The notes: generated by a model not told the origin, from the sequence alone. A stretch of DNA of 19,258 nucleotides from JALYUA01 sp038203955 (GCA_038203955.1 JBBRDK010000070.1:1-19258), one strand, 5' to 3'; shown: positions 1 through 7,969, counted from the stretch's first letter. Made by a program: numbers and translations.

Positions 1-218
1 TCCGGGAACCGCACCCGCCGGGTCTCGTACGCCGACGCCAAATGCGGGTGTAGCCGGTCCGGACCCCCGGACGAACCGGCGAAACCTATTCGGGGTTGTC
101 CGACCGCTGTTTTGCCTCTTCTTGAGGCGGCCGGACGAAACCCAAGAAGAGGCTGAGCATGGAGTGGCCTTTCCCGTGACGCTTCCGGACGCGGGTTCAA
201 CTCCCGCCGCCTCCACCA
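1..218 (+). ncRNA. ssrA: tmRNA (ssrA), 3' portion; 5' end lies before the window
   Basis: tmRNA rescues stalled ribosomes. The 3' end closely resembles the E. coli tmRNA tail: a gctgagcatgg.agt block near 151-166, then cttccggacgcggg, the TTCAACT T-loop (196-202) closed by gcggg/cccgc, an acceptor strand cgcctcc (208-214), discriminator A and encoded CCA (216-218). The matching 5' acceptor strand (ggaggcg) is absent from bases 1-122, so the tRNA-like 5' half and the tag reading frame lie upstream of the window. What is seen should be the pseudoknot region plus the 3' tRNA-like half. A tRNA reading starting near 123 pairs 6 of 7 acceptor bases, but has no credible D or anticodon arm and does not explain the tmRNA-like gctgagcatgg block. 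Confidence 0.88.
194..218 (+). repeat. Putative attachment-site copy 1: 3' end of ssrA
   Basis: These 25 bases (T-loop, 3' T-stem, acceptor strand and CCA of tmRNA) match 5127-5151 at 24 of 25 positions in the same orientation. The 3' end of ssrA is an established integration target of tyrosine recombinases, which regenerate the gene and leave a displaced copy at the far end of the element. That this copy was used for integration is inference. Confidence 0.55.
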
Positions 219-240
219 ACCTCGCGGACGCAGGAGAGAG

Positions 241-273
241 AAACCCCCGAAATCCGGGGGTTTTTCCCTTTTT
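241..273 (+). terminator. Rho-independent terminator of ssrA
   Basis: A 9-bp perfect stem (aaacccccg 241-249 pairing with cgggggttt 255-263, loop aaatc) is followed by a T-rich tail, ttttt-ccc-ttttt to 273. It lies 22 bases after the CCA end and fits ssrA termination. Confidence 0.9.
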
Positions 274-375
274 GGACTTTGCGTTGGGACTCGCTGGAGC
301 CAGATTTTGGGTCGCGCCGGCACTCGCGGCCGGAGCGCTGCCCTGCAACGGCGGCTCATAAACATCCTCCGGCGG

Positions 376-410
376 GCCGGATCCGGCTTCGGCGGGGCCG
401 TAGCCCGAAG
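376..410. repeat. Small hairpin-forming palindromes in the ssrA-DUF1800 gap
   Basis: A perfect 12-bp palindrome gccggatccggc (376-387) abuts a second hairpin (cttcgg 387-392 with ccgaag 405-410). With the gatgacg at 431-437 it resembles a degenerate copy of the GC-rich hairpin repeats often dispersed between genes in such genomes, but only one copy is seen here. The rest of 274-554 has no gene and no convincing -35/-10 pair. Confidence 0.3.
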
Positions 411-554
411 GGGGCCGCCGCCAGATTTGCGATGACGCTTGTAAACGGTTGCGGAAGGAAATCGTCTGTCTGAGAAAGTGGAACCAACCGCTTTAGAGCG
501 AGTTTTACCGAGAGAGCCTTGAGGAGTAGACTCGCGGGAAACTTGGGGACGATC

Positions 555-3011
555 ATGCGGCACTCGAAACCGGCGCTTCCGCAGTCCCAGGGTCACAGCG
601 GAGTTCTGTCGGGCCGCAAGAACTGGCGGCCCGGAGTTCTCTTGCTGCTCGTTTTCTGCACGATGATTCCAGCGGTGGCGGCAGTGGCCGCGGACTCTCA
701 CCCTCATGCCAAGGTTGCGACCCTCCCGCCGGGCGATTTCGATGGGGACGGGAAGGTCGACATCCTCTGGCGCAATGCCGCGACGGGTGAGAACACGATC
801 TGGCTGATGAACGGAGCGAGCGTGGCGTCGCAGGTTCCGCTTCCCACCATCCCCGACCAGAACTGGACGATTGGAGCGGTGGGAGATCTCACGGGGGACG
901 GAAAGAGCGACATCGTGTGGCGCAATCAGGCCACGGGGCAGAACACGATCTGGGTAATGAACGGCACGGTGTTGAGCTCGCAGTTCCCGCTCCCTCCAGT
1001 ACCGGACCCCGCCTGGACGATCCGTGCTCTGGGAGACTTCAACGGAGACGGCCAGCTCGACATCCTCTGGCGCAACAGGGCGACGGGTGATGACACGGTT
1101 TGGCTTATGAACGGACCCTCGGTCACGTCTGCTGTGCCCGTGCCACCGGTCCCGGACTTGAACTGGCAGATCGCAGGAGTCGCCGATTTCAGCGGCGACG
1201 GGAAGCCGGACATCCTGTGGAGAAACTTCGCCACGGGTGAAAACACGATCTGGATCATGGACGGGACGGCGGTGACCTCACTCGTTCCATTGCCGACGCT
1301 GCAGGACGTCCGCTGGCAGATCGCGGGAGTCGGCGACTACAGCGGCGACGCAAAGCCGGACATCCTCTGGCGGCATGCGTGGACGGGTGCCGACACCGTC
1401 TGGCAGTTGGACGGGACAACGGTTCTGGGAACGCTTTCGGTTCCCACGGTACCGGACGTCAACTGGCAAGCCGGGGTGACGCCGGTTCGCGCGGGTCCGG
1501 CTCTCGGGGATGTCGTCCGGTTCCTGGAACAGGCCACGTTCGGTCCGAATGAAGCCTCGACTAGTTCGGTCCAGGCGATGGGATTTAGTACCTACCTGAA
1601 CCAGCAGCTTTCTGCCCCGTCCTCCGGGTGGCCCGTCCTTCCTCTCCAGCCAACGGTTGTGCCCGCCACCTGCGACACAACGTGCCAGCGTGACAACTAC
1701 AGCATGTACCCGCTTCAGATCCGGTTCTTCACCAACGCGTTGTACGGGTCCGACCAGCTCCGTCAGCGGGTGATCTGGACTTTGCACGAGCTCGTCGTTG
1801 CGTCCGGCCGCGACATCAGCCTGCCGGGCTGGATGCTTCCCTACATCCAGATCCTCGACCGCAATGCGTTCGGGAACTACCGCCAGCTCCTGTACGAGGT
1901 CACGCTGAATCCCGCGATGGGTCAGTACCTGAACATGTCGACGAGTACCAAGAACAATCCCAACGAGAACTACGCGCGGGAAATCCTGCAGCTCTTTTCG
2001 ATCGGAACGGAGCTCTTAAATCAAGACGGAACGCCCCAGCTCGACGTCAACGGCGATCCCAGCCCGAGCTACGACCAGGCAACTGTGACGAACTTCGCGC
2101 GCGTGTTCACGGGTTGGAAGCTGGCGGCGAACGTCGCTCCCGGCGTTCCCGACTACATCACGCCGATGGTCTTGACGGCTGCCAACCACGACGTCGCAGC
2201 GAAAACGCTTCTGTCCGGCACCGTCCTTCCTGCCGGCCAGACCGGCCTCCAGGACTTGAACGCCGCCATCGACAACATCTTCAACCACCCGAACGTCGGG
2301 CCGTTTCTGGCGACGCACTTCATCCACCAGATGGTCACGAGCAATCCGAGCCCCGCGTACGTCAGCCGCGTCGCGGCGGCCTTCAACGACGACGGCGCCG
2401 GAGTGCGGGGGAACCTCGCGGCACTGGTCAGCGCCGTCCTGCTCGACCCCGAAGCGCGGGGAAGCGCTCGCGCGGAGACGGACTACGGCCATTTGCGGGA
2501 GCCCGCACAGTACGCCTTGAATCTGCTTCGCGCGTTCAACGCGAAATCGGCCAACCTCGCCGCCTTGAGCGACGGTTACGTCAATCCGCAGACGGCCACC
2601 ATGAACCAGGACGTGTTCCGGCCCCAGACGGTCTTCAGCTATTACCCAGCCGACTACCTGCTGCCGGGAAGCACTACGGTTTTGGCCCCGCAGTTCGGCC
2701 TGATGGACTCAACGAGCGCCTTGAGACGCGCGAACTTCGTGAACACCATGGTCTTTTCGACGATCGCCGTCGGGAGTAATTCTCCCAACGGCACCGCCCT
2801 CGACCTCTCGACCATTCAAAACCTCGCGGGGGATCCCGTGCAGCTCGTGTCGTATCTGAATCAGCTGTTGATGCACGGATCCATGTCGGCCGCGATGCAG
2901 AACAGCATCGTCAATTCCGTTTCGACGATTCCGGGAACGAATCCGCGCCTGAGAGCGCAACACGCTCTCTATCTCATCGCGACCTCGTCGCAATACCAGG
3001 TGCAACGATGA
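555..3011 (+). CDS. Secreted FG-GAP/VCBS-repeat protein with DUF1800 domain
   Basis: 818 residues from ATG 555. A TTG 36 bases upstream is possible, but ATG 555 has ggggac just before it and puts the signal peptide near the N terminus. A Sec signal (RKNWRP, then a hydrophobic run ending AVAAVAA) spans about residues 22-47. Five tandem repeats of about 48 residues follow (about 59-295), each with a calcium-binding-like D.DGDG..D loop, ILWRN, TG..T.W and a DG/NG turn; the fifth has GDA in place of GDG. The DUF1800 domain fills about 320-818, with FLEQATFGP near its start and the hallmark NENYAREIL..FSIG near 468. The DUF1800 family has no settled function and is usually found beside DUF1501, as here. 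The stop overlaps the next start (ATGA), so translation is probably coupled. The repeats probably serve binding or calcium-stabilised display outside the cytoplasm. Confidence 0.9.
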   Translation: MRHSKPALPQSQGHSGVLSGRKNWRPGVLLLLVFCTMIPAVAAVAADSHPHAKVATLPPGDFDGDGKVDILWRNAATGENTIWLMNGASVASQVPLPTIPDQNWTIGAVGDLTGDGKSDIVWRNQATGQNTIWVMNGTVLSSQFPLPPVPDPAWTIRALGDFNGDGQLDILWRNRATGDDTVWLMNGPSVTSAVPVPPVPDLNWQIAGVADFSGDGKPDILWRNFATGENTIWIMDGTAVTSLVPLPTLQDVRWQIAGVGDYSGDAKPDILWRHAWTGADTVWQLDGTTVLGTLSVPTVPDVNWQAGVTPVRAGPALGDVVRFLEQATFGPNEASTSSVQAMGFSTYLNQQLSAPSSGWPVLPLQPTVVPATCDTTCQRDNYSMYPLQIRFFTNALYGSDQLRQRVIWTLHELVVASGRDISLPGWMLPYIQILDRNAFGNYRQLLYEVTLNPAMGQYLNMSTSTKNNPNENYAREILQLFSIGTELLNQDGTPQLDVNGDPSPSYDQATVTNFARVFTGWKLAANVAPGVPDYITPMVLTAANHDVAAKTLLSGTVLPAGQTGLQDLNAAIDNIFNHPNVGPFLATHFIHQMVTSNPSPAYVSRVAAAFNDDGAGVRGNLAALVSAVLLDPEARGSARAETDYGHLREPAQYALNLLRAFNAKSANLAALSDGYVNPQTATMNQDVFRPQTVFSYYPADYLLPGSTTVLAPQFGLMDSTSALRRANFVNTMVFSTIAVGSNSPNGTALDLSTIQNLAGDPVQLVSYLNQLLMHGSMSAAMQNSIVNSVSTIPGTNPRLRAQHALYLIATSSQYQVQR

Positions 3012-4432
3012 ACAAAATGGAGCAGACGCGGCGTGACTTTTTGAAGCGCACGGGGTGCATGGCGCTCGGCGCGGCGGCGTTCTCGGCCGGTTTCGAAAAA
3101 TTCGGTTTGATCAGCGCCCATGCGATGACGTCTGCCCCAACGGACTACCGGGCCCTCGTATGCATTTTCTTGAGCGGCGGGAACGATTCCAACAACATGG
3201 TCGTGCCGCTCGACACGACAGGGTACGGCGCCTACTCCGCGGTCCGAAACCCCTCGGGGCTCGCACTCGGACAGGCGCAACTGCTCCCGATCACCCCGCC
3301 CTCGATCGGAACCCAGTTCGGCCTCCACCCGGGTCTGCCGGAGCTTCAGACGCTCTGGAGCCAGACCAAGCTGGCAGTGGTCGCCAACGTCGGGCCGCTC
3401 GTCCAGCCGCTCACCAAGGCCCAATATCAGAGCGGGGGAGCGCGCCCCTATCAGCTGTTCTCTCATTCGGACCAGGTCGCGCAGTGGCAAACATCGCGGT
3501 CCGACAATCGGACCCAGGTCGGTTGGGGCGGCGCGACGGCGGACAAGACGATCTCGTTCAACGGCGGAAGCGGATTTCCCCTGATCACTTCGGTGTCGGG
3601 AGCGGCGGTCTTCGGTCAGGGGCTCGCGACCCGGCCGCTGGCGATCGCGGCTGCGCCCACGGCTCTCAATCAGGTCCTGGTCTTGAACGGCTTCAGCACG
3701 TCGGCCGCCGACGTTGCGCGGAAGAACTCGATGAGCTTTCTGCGTACGATCGACCGGACTGCCAGTCTGGTGGCGGCGGCGAGCGACTCGACGCAGCAGG
3801 CGACCGACATCATCGCGTCGTTGAGCGGTCCCGACCCGACGCTCACGACCGTGTTCCCGGCGACCGGCCTCGGAAACCAGCTGAAGCAGGTCGCCAAAGT
3901 CATCAAGCTCAACCAGACCGCCCCCGCTCTCGGGCTCAACCGCCAGATTTTCTTCTGCACGCTCGGCGGCTTCGATACCCACCAGAACCAGCTCACGACG
4001 CAGCAGAATCTTCTCTCGCAGTTATCGGCGGCGATGAAGGCGTTCTTCGACGCCACGGTCGAGCTCGGGGTCGATTCCCGCGTGACGACCTTCACCCTGT
4101 CCGACTTCGCCCGGACGCTTCAACCGGCCGGCTCGGGGGCGGCAACTGTTGGAACCGATCACGCGTGGGGGAGCCATCAGTTCGTCATGGGGAGTGCCGT
4201 CCTAGGAGGGGACTTCTACGGCGTGCCTGGCCCCAACGGCACGGTCTTCCCGACTTTGACACTCAGCGGTCCGAACGATACGGACACCCGGGGCCGCTGG
4301 ATTCCTACGGCGTCGGTCGATCAATACGCGGCGACGCTGGCGACGTGGTTCGGGCTCGCGGGAAGCGAGCTACAGACCGTGTTTCCGCTCCTTTCACGGT
4401 TTTCCACGCCCAACCTCGCCTTCCTGGGTTGA
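3008..4432 (+). CDS. DUF1501 protein, Tat-exported
   Basis: 474 residues. The N terminus holds a twin-arginine signal (TRRDFLKRTG at residues 7-16, then a hydrophobic stretch and A-H-A), so the protein is probably exported folded. Family hallmarks in order are FLSGGNDSNNMVVPLD (about 54-69), GGFDTHQNQ (about 320), the TLSDFARTL segment (about 361-369) and a GTDHAWGSH motif (about 381-389), then VLGGDFYG. DUF1501 is remotely related to the alkaline phosphatase/sulfatase superfamily, but its reaction is not established. It starts 4 bp inside the DUF1800 gene and may couple to the next gene through TTGA at 4429-4432. The expected partner of DUF1800, it is complete and looks intact. Confidence 0.92.
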   Translation: MNKMEQTRRDFLKRTGCMALGAAAFSAGFEKFGLISAHAMTSAPTDYRALVCIFLSGGNDSNNMVVPLDTTGYGAYSAVRNPSGLALGQAQLLPITPPSIGTQFGLHPGLPELQTLWSQTKLAVVANVGPLVQPLTKAQYQSGGARPYQLFSHSDQVAQWQTSRSDNRTQVGWGGATADKTISFNGGSGFPLITSVSGAAVFGQGLATRPLAIAAAPTALNQVLVLNGFSTSAADVARKNSMSFLRTIDRTASLVAAASDSTQQATDIIASLSGPDPTLTTVFPATGLGNQLKQVAKVIKLNQTAPALGLNRQIFFCTLGGFDTHQNQLTTQQNLLSQLSAAMKAFFDATVELGVDSRVTTFTLSDFARTLQPAGSGAATVGTDHAWGSHQFVMGSAVLGGDFYGVPGPNGTVFPTLTLSGPNDTDTRGRWIPTASVDQYAATLATWFGLAGSELQTVFPLLSRFSTPNLAFLG

Positions 4433-4467
4433 GCCTGACGCGGGAGACCTCCGCCGGCGGAGCCCGG

Positions 4468-5079
4468 TTGCGATCGCTTTTTGCGGCAGGTCTTGCGGTC
4501 GTTGCCGGGCTGTCTTCCGGTTGCAATTCCGAGCCCTCAAAGATGCCGACCGAGGCGGCAGGGGTGGAATCCGCAGCCGCCGCGCACGGAGACCCGCTGG
4601 TCGATCGGATGCCGATCGTCCGGATCCCGCGACGGCGAGCCGGCAGCCCGACGCCGACGCCGACGACCACCCTCCCCGGGCCCCGGATCACGGCGACGCC
4701 TTCTCCGACCGCCCCGCCCACCCCGACCGCGACTCCGGCTCCGACCCCTTCCGCGCCGGTCGCAATCCGGCTACGCGGAATCAGCTGGCAGTGGGATTTC
4801 TACGGAGGACCGATGTCAAACGGAGGTTCGAACATAACTCTGACGCTAGGCCAAGCCTACCGGATCGAGTTCTTTAACGACGGTCCCGAGGATAGCTCGT
4901 TCCACACGTTTAGTGGAATCTCAGCGCTCGGATTGAACTCCGTGAGTGTCGCTCCTGGCGAAAGCGTTACCCAGGCGTTCACGCCGCGCCAGGCGGGGAC
5001 CTTTCAGTTTGCTTGCACGAACTCGGCTTGCGGCGTGGGCCACGACGGTATGCTGGGTACGGTCACGATCGTGCCGTAA
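4468..5079 (+). CDS. Cupredoxin-like lipoprotein with CuA-type motif
   Basis: 203 residues if TTG 4468 is used (ggcgga six bases upstream; hydrophobic signal ending LSSGC, Cys19 as lipidation site). TTG 4429, overlapping the preceding TGA, is an alternative that adds 13 residues. A Pro/Thr-rich spacer (about 60-96) tethers a single beta-sandwich domain (about 97-203). The domain has ISWQWDF, a His in SFHTF (His146) and a terminal copper-loop-like motif, CTNSACGVGHDGM (183-195), followed by LGTVTIV, as in cytochrome oxidase subunit II. Known CuA loops are C-x3-C-x3-H-x2-M; here the first spacing is x4. There are no oxidase membrane helices and no subunit I nearby, so a periplasmic copper/electron-transfer role for the DUF1800/DUF1501 operon is inferred. 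Confidence 0.8.
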   Translation: MRSLFAAGLAVVAGLSSGCNSEPSKMPTEAAGVESAAAAHGDPLVDRMPIVRIPRRRAGSPTPTPTTTLPGPRITATPSPTAPPTPTATPAPTPSAPVAIRLRGISWQWDFYGGPMSNGGSNITLTLGQAYRIEFFNDGPEDSSFHTFSGISALGLNSVSVAPGESVTQAFTPRQAGTFQFACTNSACGVGHDGMLGTVTIVP

Positions 5080-5126
5080 CTGCGAGTTCTCACGAGCCCA
5101 GGGCCCGGGATCGAGACCGACTCCGT

Positions 5127-5151
5127 GGTTCAACTCCCGCCACCTCCACCA
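5127..5151 (+). repeat. Putative attachment-site copy 2: displaced ssrA 3' end
   Basis: Matches 194-218 at 24 of 25 positions; the single difference is g to a in the acceptor strand (gccgcc to gccacc). The bases before it do not form the 5' T-stem (cgtgg cannot pair with cccgc) and no tRNA or tmRNA body precedes it. It is therefore a fragment rather than an RNA gene. Confidence 0.6.
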
Positions 5152-5171
5152 TTTTACGAAAATAGAACCTG

Positions 5172-5207
5172 GCTCGGGTCCCCCGGCACGGCGACCCGGA
5201 GCATTTT
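5172..5207 (+). terminator. Possible terminator after the island operon
   Basis: Inverted repeat gctcgggtc (5172-5180) and gacccggagc (5193-5202, one bulged g), followed by a short a-tttt run. The hairpin is strong but the T tract is short. It lies between the cupredoxin gene and the GT-C gene. Confidence 0.3.
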
Positions 5208-5342
5208 GGCTCGGCGCCCACTCATCGGGCACCGGAGATGCGTCGGGCCACGAGGCTGGCTTTCCTCCCCCCGCCGGCCCTGAGCTCGACGTTTCGGTCC
5301 CAGTCCAGACGGGGCCTCCCCGCGGTCCGTAAGCCTCCCAGT

Positions 5343-7355
5343 ATGCCGACCACGACAGCGACGGCAGCCGTTCGTTTCTCGAGCTTCGCCGCCGGCGCGC
5401 TGGGAGCGCTTCCATTCGTCGCCATGGCGCGGACCGTCGCGGAGACGCTCTATGGCGTTCCGTCGCTTCCCGGCGCGGAAAGGCTGATGTCGGACGTGAA
5501 ACAGGCCACGTACTTCGAGGCCGCGGCGCTACTGACCGTGATTCCGGCCGCCGCCTTCCTCTTCGGCCGAAACCTGCCGGTGGCGCTCGAAAGGCGCGGG
5601 GTGCCGTTCGGACGGTCTCACTTCCCGTCGATCGGCTTCGGAACGTCTTTGCTTTTCTGGCGAGGCGGCCTTTCGCCCAGGGCGGCCGTCTGTCTCGGGC
5701 TGGTCTTTTCCGCTGTGATCATCGCCGGCCCCGTTCTCCGCGGCTCTCGGAGATTCTTCGCCGGGGCAATGTTCGCGCTTTTCCTCGGCGGAATCGCGGT
5801 CTATTACCGACCCGCGAACCGGCTGGATCTCTTCGAAGACGGTCAGATTCTGTTTGGCGCTTCGGCGCTTTCGGGAGGAGCGCGGCCCTATTTCGACGTC
5901 TATCCGATCCATGGCTGGGGGGCCGACGGCGGATGGGTTGCCCTCTTTTCCGGTGGCGCTCGGAACAGCCTGGAGAATTTTCGGATCCTGAGGGCCGTGA
6001 CGACGGCGCTCGCGCTGGCGAGCCTCGGAGCGGCCGCGTGGCTCTTCTTTGCGGACGGGGCGTGGGCGGTCGCCGGTCTCATCGCAAGCCTCTGCTTCTG
6101 TCCGTTCCTGTCGGAACGCCACATGCCGGCCCTTCTCGCTCTTTGCCTCCTGATCGGCGCCGCGCGATCGGGGACGACCGCCGCGTGGCTCTTCGCCGGC
6201 GTCTTTTCGGCGCTGACCTTCTTTTCCACGCTCGACTTCGGCGTCATCTTCATTCTCGGCGGAGCAGCCGCCCCTCTCGCGCTGAAGCTGATGGCTGGCG
6301 ACGCGGCGAAAAAAGTCATGGTGGCGACCACCGGCTTCGCGGCGGGCATCGCGCTCGGAAGCGCGCCTTTAATTGCCCTCCTCGCGAAGCGCGGCGCTAT
6401 CGGCGAATTCTTTCGGGTGTCCTGTCTGGAGATTCCGTCCCTGATCCCGCCGACGTGGGGAGTCCCGGCGGTGTCACTGACGAGGGTCTTCGGGCAAAGC
6501 TCTCTCGTCGAATCATTCAAGCTTGCCGGAACGCCGGAGACGCTGGCCCTTCTCACGCTCTTGCTCGTCCTGGCCTCAGCCGCGTTCGTGCTTCTCCTCC
6601 GATCCGGAGCCCGGCCGGCCGAACCGCCCGATCGCGCCGCCACGGTCTGCCTGCTGCTGGCGGTGCTGGGGCTCCGCGGCGTCCTGGGCCGCGCCGACCC
6701 GGGCCATCGGATGATGTACGGCGTCCTCGCGGGGCTCCCGGCGGCCTGGCTTCTGTACCGGGTCTCGCGCGTTAAGGCCCCGCGGATTCGACTCGCCGCC
6801 GGAATCTTCGCGGCCGCCGGATTGTGTGTCTCCCTGCGGCCGGATCGCGTCGTCATCTGGCAATTGCAGTCGCTGTGGAACGCGACCGCTGTGCGGCGCG
6901 CGGAGGAGCGCGCGGCCGCTTTCGTCCCCGGGTTCGAGCGGTCGAGACTGCCCCGTGAGCAGGTAGGGGATCTGGCCGCCCTGCGGGAGGTCATCGATGG
7001 GGGCGTCCCCCCGGAGAAGACGTTCTTCGACTTCGGCAACGAGCCGGGACTCTATTTCCTCCTTCAGCGCAAGCCACCCACCCGCTACAGCAGCGTCCCG
7101 TGTTACGAGACCGAGAAAAAGCAGCTCGAAGTCATTCAAGCGCTGGAACGGGAGCGGCCTCCGATCGCCATCGTTTCGAGCGGAACGAACGACGGATTCG
7201 ACGGCGTCTCGAACCGCGACCGCGCTCCGCTGGTGGCCCGGTATCTGGACGAGCACTATCGAACGATCGGCCGCGTCGGATCCCGCACTCTGGCAGCGCT
7301 CATCGCGCCGGACGGACGGACGAGGGCTCCTCGCCCCGATGCGGCTACGCAATGA
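5343..7355 (+). CDS. GT-C-type polytopic membrane protein (putative glycosyltransferase)
   Basis: 670 residues from ATG 5343. An in-frame ATG at 5238 would add 35 Arg/Pro-rich residues unlike a membrane-protein N terminus. About a dozen hydrophobic segments cover residues 10-500. Between early segments lies an extracytoplasmic motif, LFEDGQILFGASAL then PYFDVYPIHGWG (about 161-191). It resembles the acidic, DE-type first loop and the PY.DF...HGPG pattern of GT-C lipid-linked-sugar transferases (GT39/ArnT-like). The last 150 or so residues are soluble (FFDFGNEPGLYFLLQRKPP), typical of the C-terminal domain of such proteins. Donor and acceptor are unknown. It stands alone on the plus strand, just outside the displaced ssrA repeat. 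Confidence 0.72.
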   Translation: MPTTTATAAVRFSSFAAGALGALPFVAMARTVAETLYGVPSLPGAERLMSDVKQATYFEAAALLTVIPAAAFLFGRNLPVALERRGVPFGRSHFPSIGFGTSLLFWRGGLSPRAAVCLGLVFSAVIIAGPVLRGSRRFFAGAMFALFLGGIAVYYRPANRLDLFEDGQILFGASALSGGARPYFDVYPIHGWGADGGWVALFSGGARNSLENFRILRAVTTALALASLGAAAWLFFADGAWAVAGLIASLCFCPFLSERHMPALLALCLLIGAARSGTTAAWLFAGVFSALTFFSTLDFGVIFILGGAAAPLALKLMAGDAAKKVMVATTGFAAGIALGSAPLIALLAKRGAIGEFFRVSCLEIPSLIPPTWGVPAVSLTRVFGQSSLVESFKLAGTPETLALLTLLLVLASAAFVLLLRSGARPAEPPDRAATVCLLLAVLGLRGVLGRADPGHRMMYGVLAGLPAAWLLYRVSRVKAPRIRLAAGIFAAAGLCVSLRPDRVVIWQLQSLWNATAVRRAEERAAAFVPGFERSRLPREQVGDLAALREVIDGGVPPEKTFFDFGNEPGLYFLLQRKPPTRYSSVPCYETEKKQLEVIQALERERPPIAIVSSGTNDGFDGVSNRDRAPLVARYLDEHYRTIGRVGSRTLAALIAPDGRTRAPRPDAATQ

Positions 7356-7581
7356 GCGCCGGTAACATTCTCGATCCGCGACCTCGGGCGCGTCGCGGGT
7401 GTCCGGTTGTAGGATCCCGAATGACATCGTTGACGAACGTCGAGTTCACACTCACGGGGACGGACTCGTCGACCGGCCAGAAGCGCACGGACCGCAACGC
7501 TCCCGGCCAGCAGTCCGAGCGTCGCGGACATGCGGCATTCCAAAAGCCGACCGCGAACGAGGAAGCCGCCTTCCGATGTCC

Positions 7582-7588
7582 AGGAGGT
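7582..7588 (+). promoter_or_regulatory. Strong ribosome binding site for the DUF3303 gene
   Basis: AGGAGGT three bases before ATG 7592. It fixes the start well inside a longer open frame that begins near 7100. Confidence 0.75.
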
Positions 7589-7591
7589 CGC

Positions 7592-7864
7592 ATGACATAC
7601 ATGGTCGTCGAGCACTTTCGCGGCGAGGGCGCTGCGCCCGTGTACCGCCGATTCCGCGACCACGGCCGGCTGGCGCCCGAAGGGCTGCGATACGTGGCGA
7701 GCTGGGTCTCGGCGGATTTGACGCGGTGCTTTCAAATCATGGAATGCGAGGACCCGCGTCTGCTCGAGTCGTGGACCTCGGAGTGGAACGATCTCGTCCG
7801 CTTCGAAATTTTTCCCGTCATCTCATCGGCCGAGGCCGCGGCCGCCGTCGGCGCTCGGCTTTAA
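7592..7864 (+). CDS. DUF3303 family small protein
   Basis: 90 residues, cytoplasmic, no signal or membrane segment. The pattern MVVEHFRGEGAAPVYRRF, G(R)LAPEGLRYV.SWV, CFQIMECEDPRLLE.W and DLVRFEIFPV matches DUF3303, a ferredoxin-like (dimeric alpha-beta barrel type) family of unknown role. The start is set by the strong ribosome binding site at 7582-7588. The 236 bases before it (7356-7591) hold no recognisable gene. It is followed after 116 bases by another small gene with the same ribosome-binding-site arrangement. Confidence 0.82.
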   Translation: MTYMVVEHFRGEGAAPVYRRFRDHGRLAPEGLRYVASWVSADLTRCFQIMECEDPRLLESWTSEWNDLVRFEIFPVISSAEAAAAVGARL

Positions 7865-7969
7865 GCACGCGCGCAGCAGCCACCCCCCGGACGCGGGTGC
7901 CGCGTCACCCGCTCTCTCTCTCCGTGGCCGGCATGTTTGATGCGTCACACGCCACACGTGTTCGCAGGG

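Larger units (their letters stand above)
219..5151 (+). mobile_element. Putative ssrA-associated genomic island carrying a DUF1800/DUF1501/cupredoxin operon
   Basis: The segment is bounded by the true ssrA 3' end and a displaced 25-bp copy of it. Inside are three co-oriented overlapping genes and a terminator. By eye the G+C content looks lower than in the 13-18 kb part of the window (not computed). No integrase, transposase or excisionase gene is visible between the repeats, so if this is an island it is a non-autonomous or decayed one, or its integrase lies outside the window. It could also be a chance leftover of an older insertion unrelated to the cargo. Confidence 0.4.

Noticed and set aside
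123..218. A complete tRNA starting near 123
   Set aside because: Six of seven acceptor bases pair, but the interior does not form D and anticodon arms and instead matches the conserved 3' region of tmRNA.
716..1470. A CRISPR-like or DNA-level repeat array
   Set aside because: The periodicity of about 144 bases is coding (five FG-GAP units in frame), with no constant repeat/spacer structure.
2969..3982. A 337-codon minus-strand open frame opposite the DUF1501 gene
   Set aside because: Arg/Glu-rich shadow of a gene with strong family motifs on the plus strand; no start signals.
4481..4877. Two overlapping plus-strand open frames inside the lipoprotein gene
   Set aside because: Out-of-frame readings of the Pro/Thr-rich linker; the cupredoxin frame has signal peptide, lipobox and copper motif.
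5101..5151. A tRNA or second tmRNA gene ending in CCA
   Set aside because: The 5' T-stem does not pair and no acceptor, D or anticodon arm precedes it; only the last 25 bases match ssrA.
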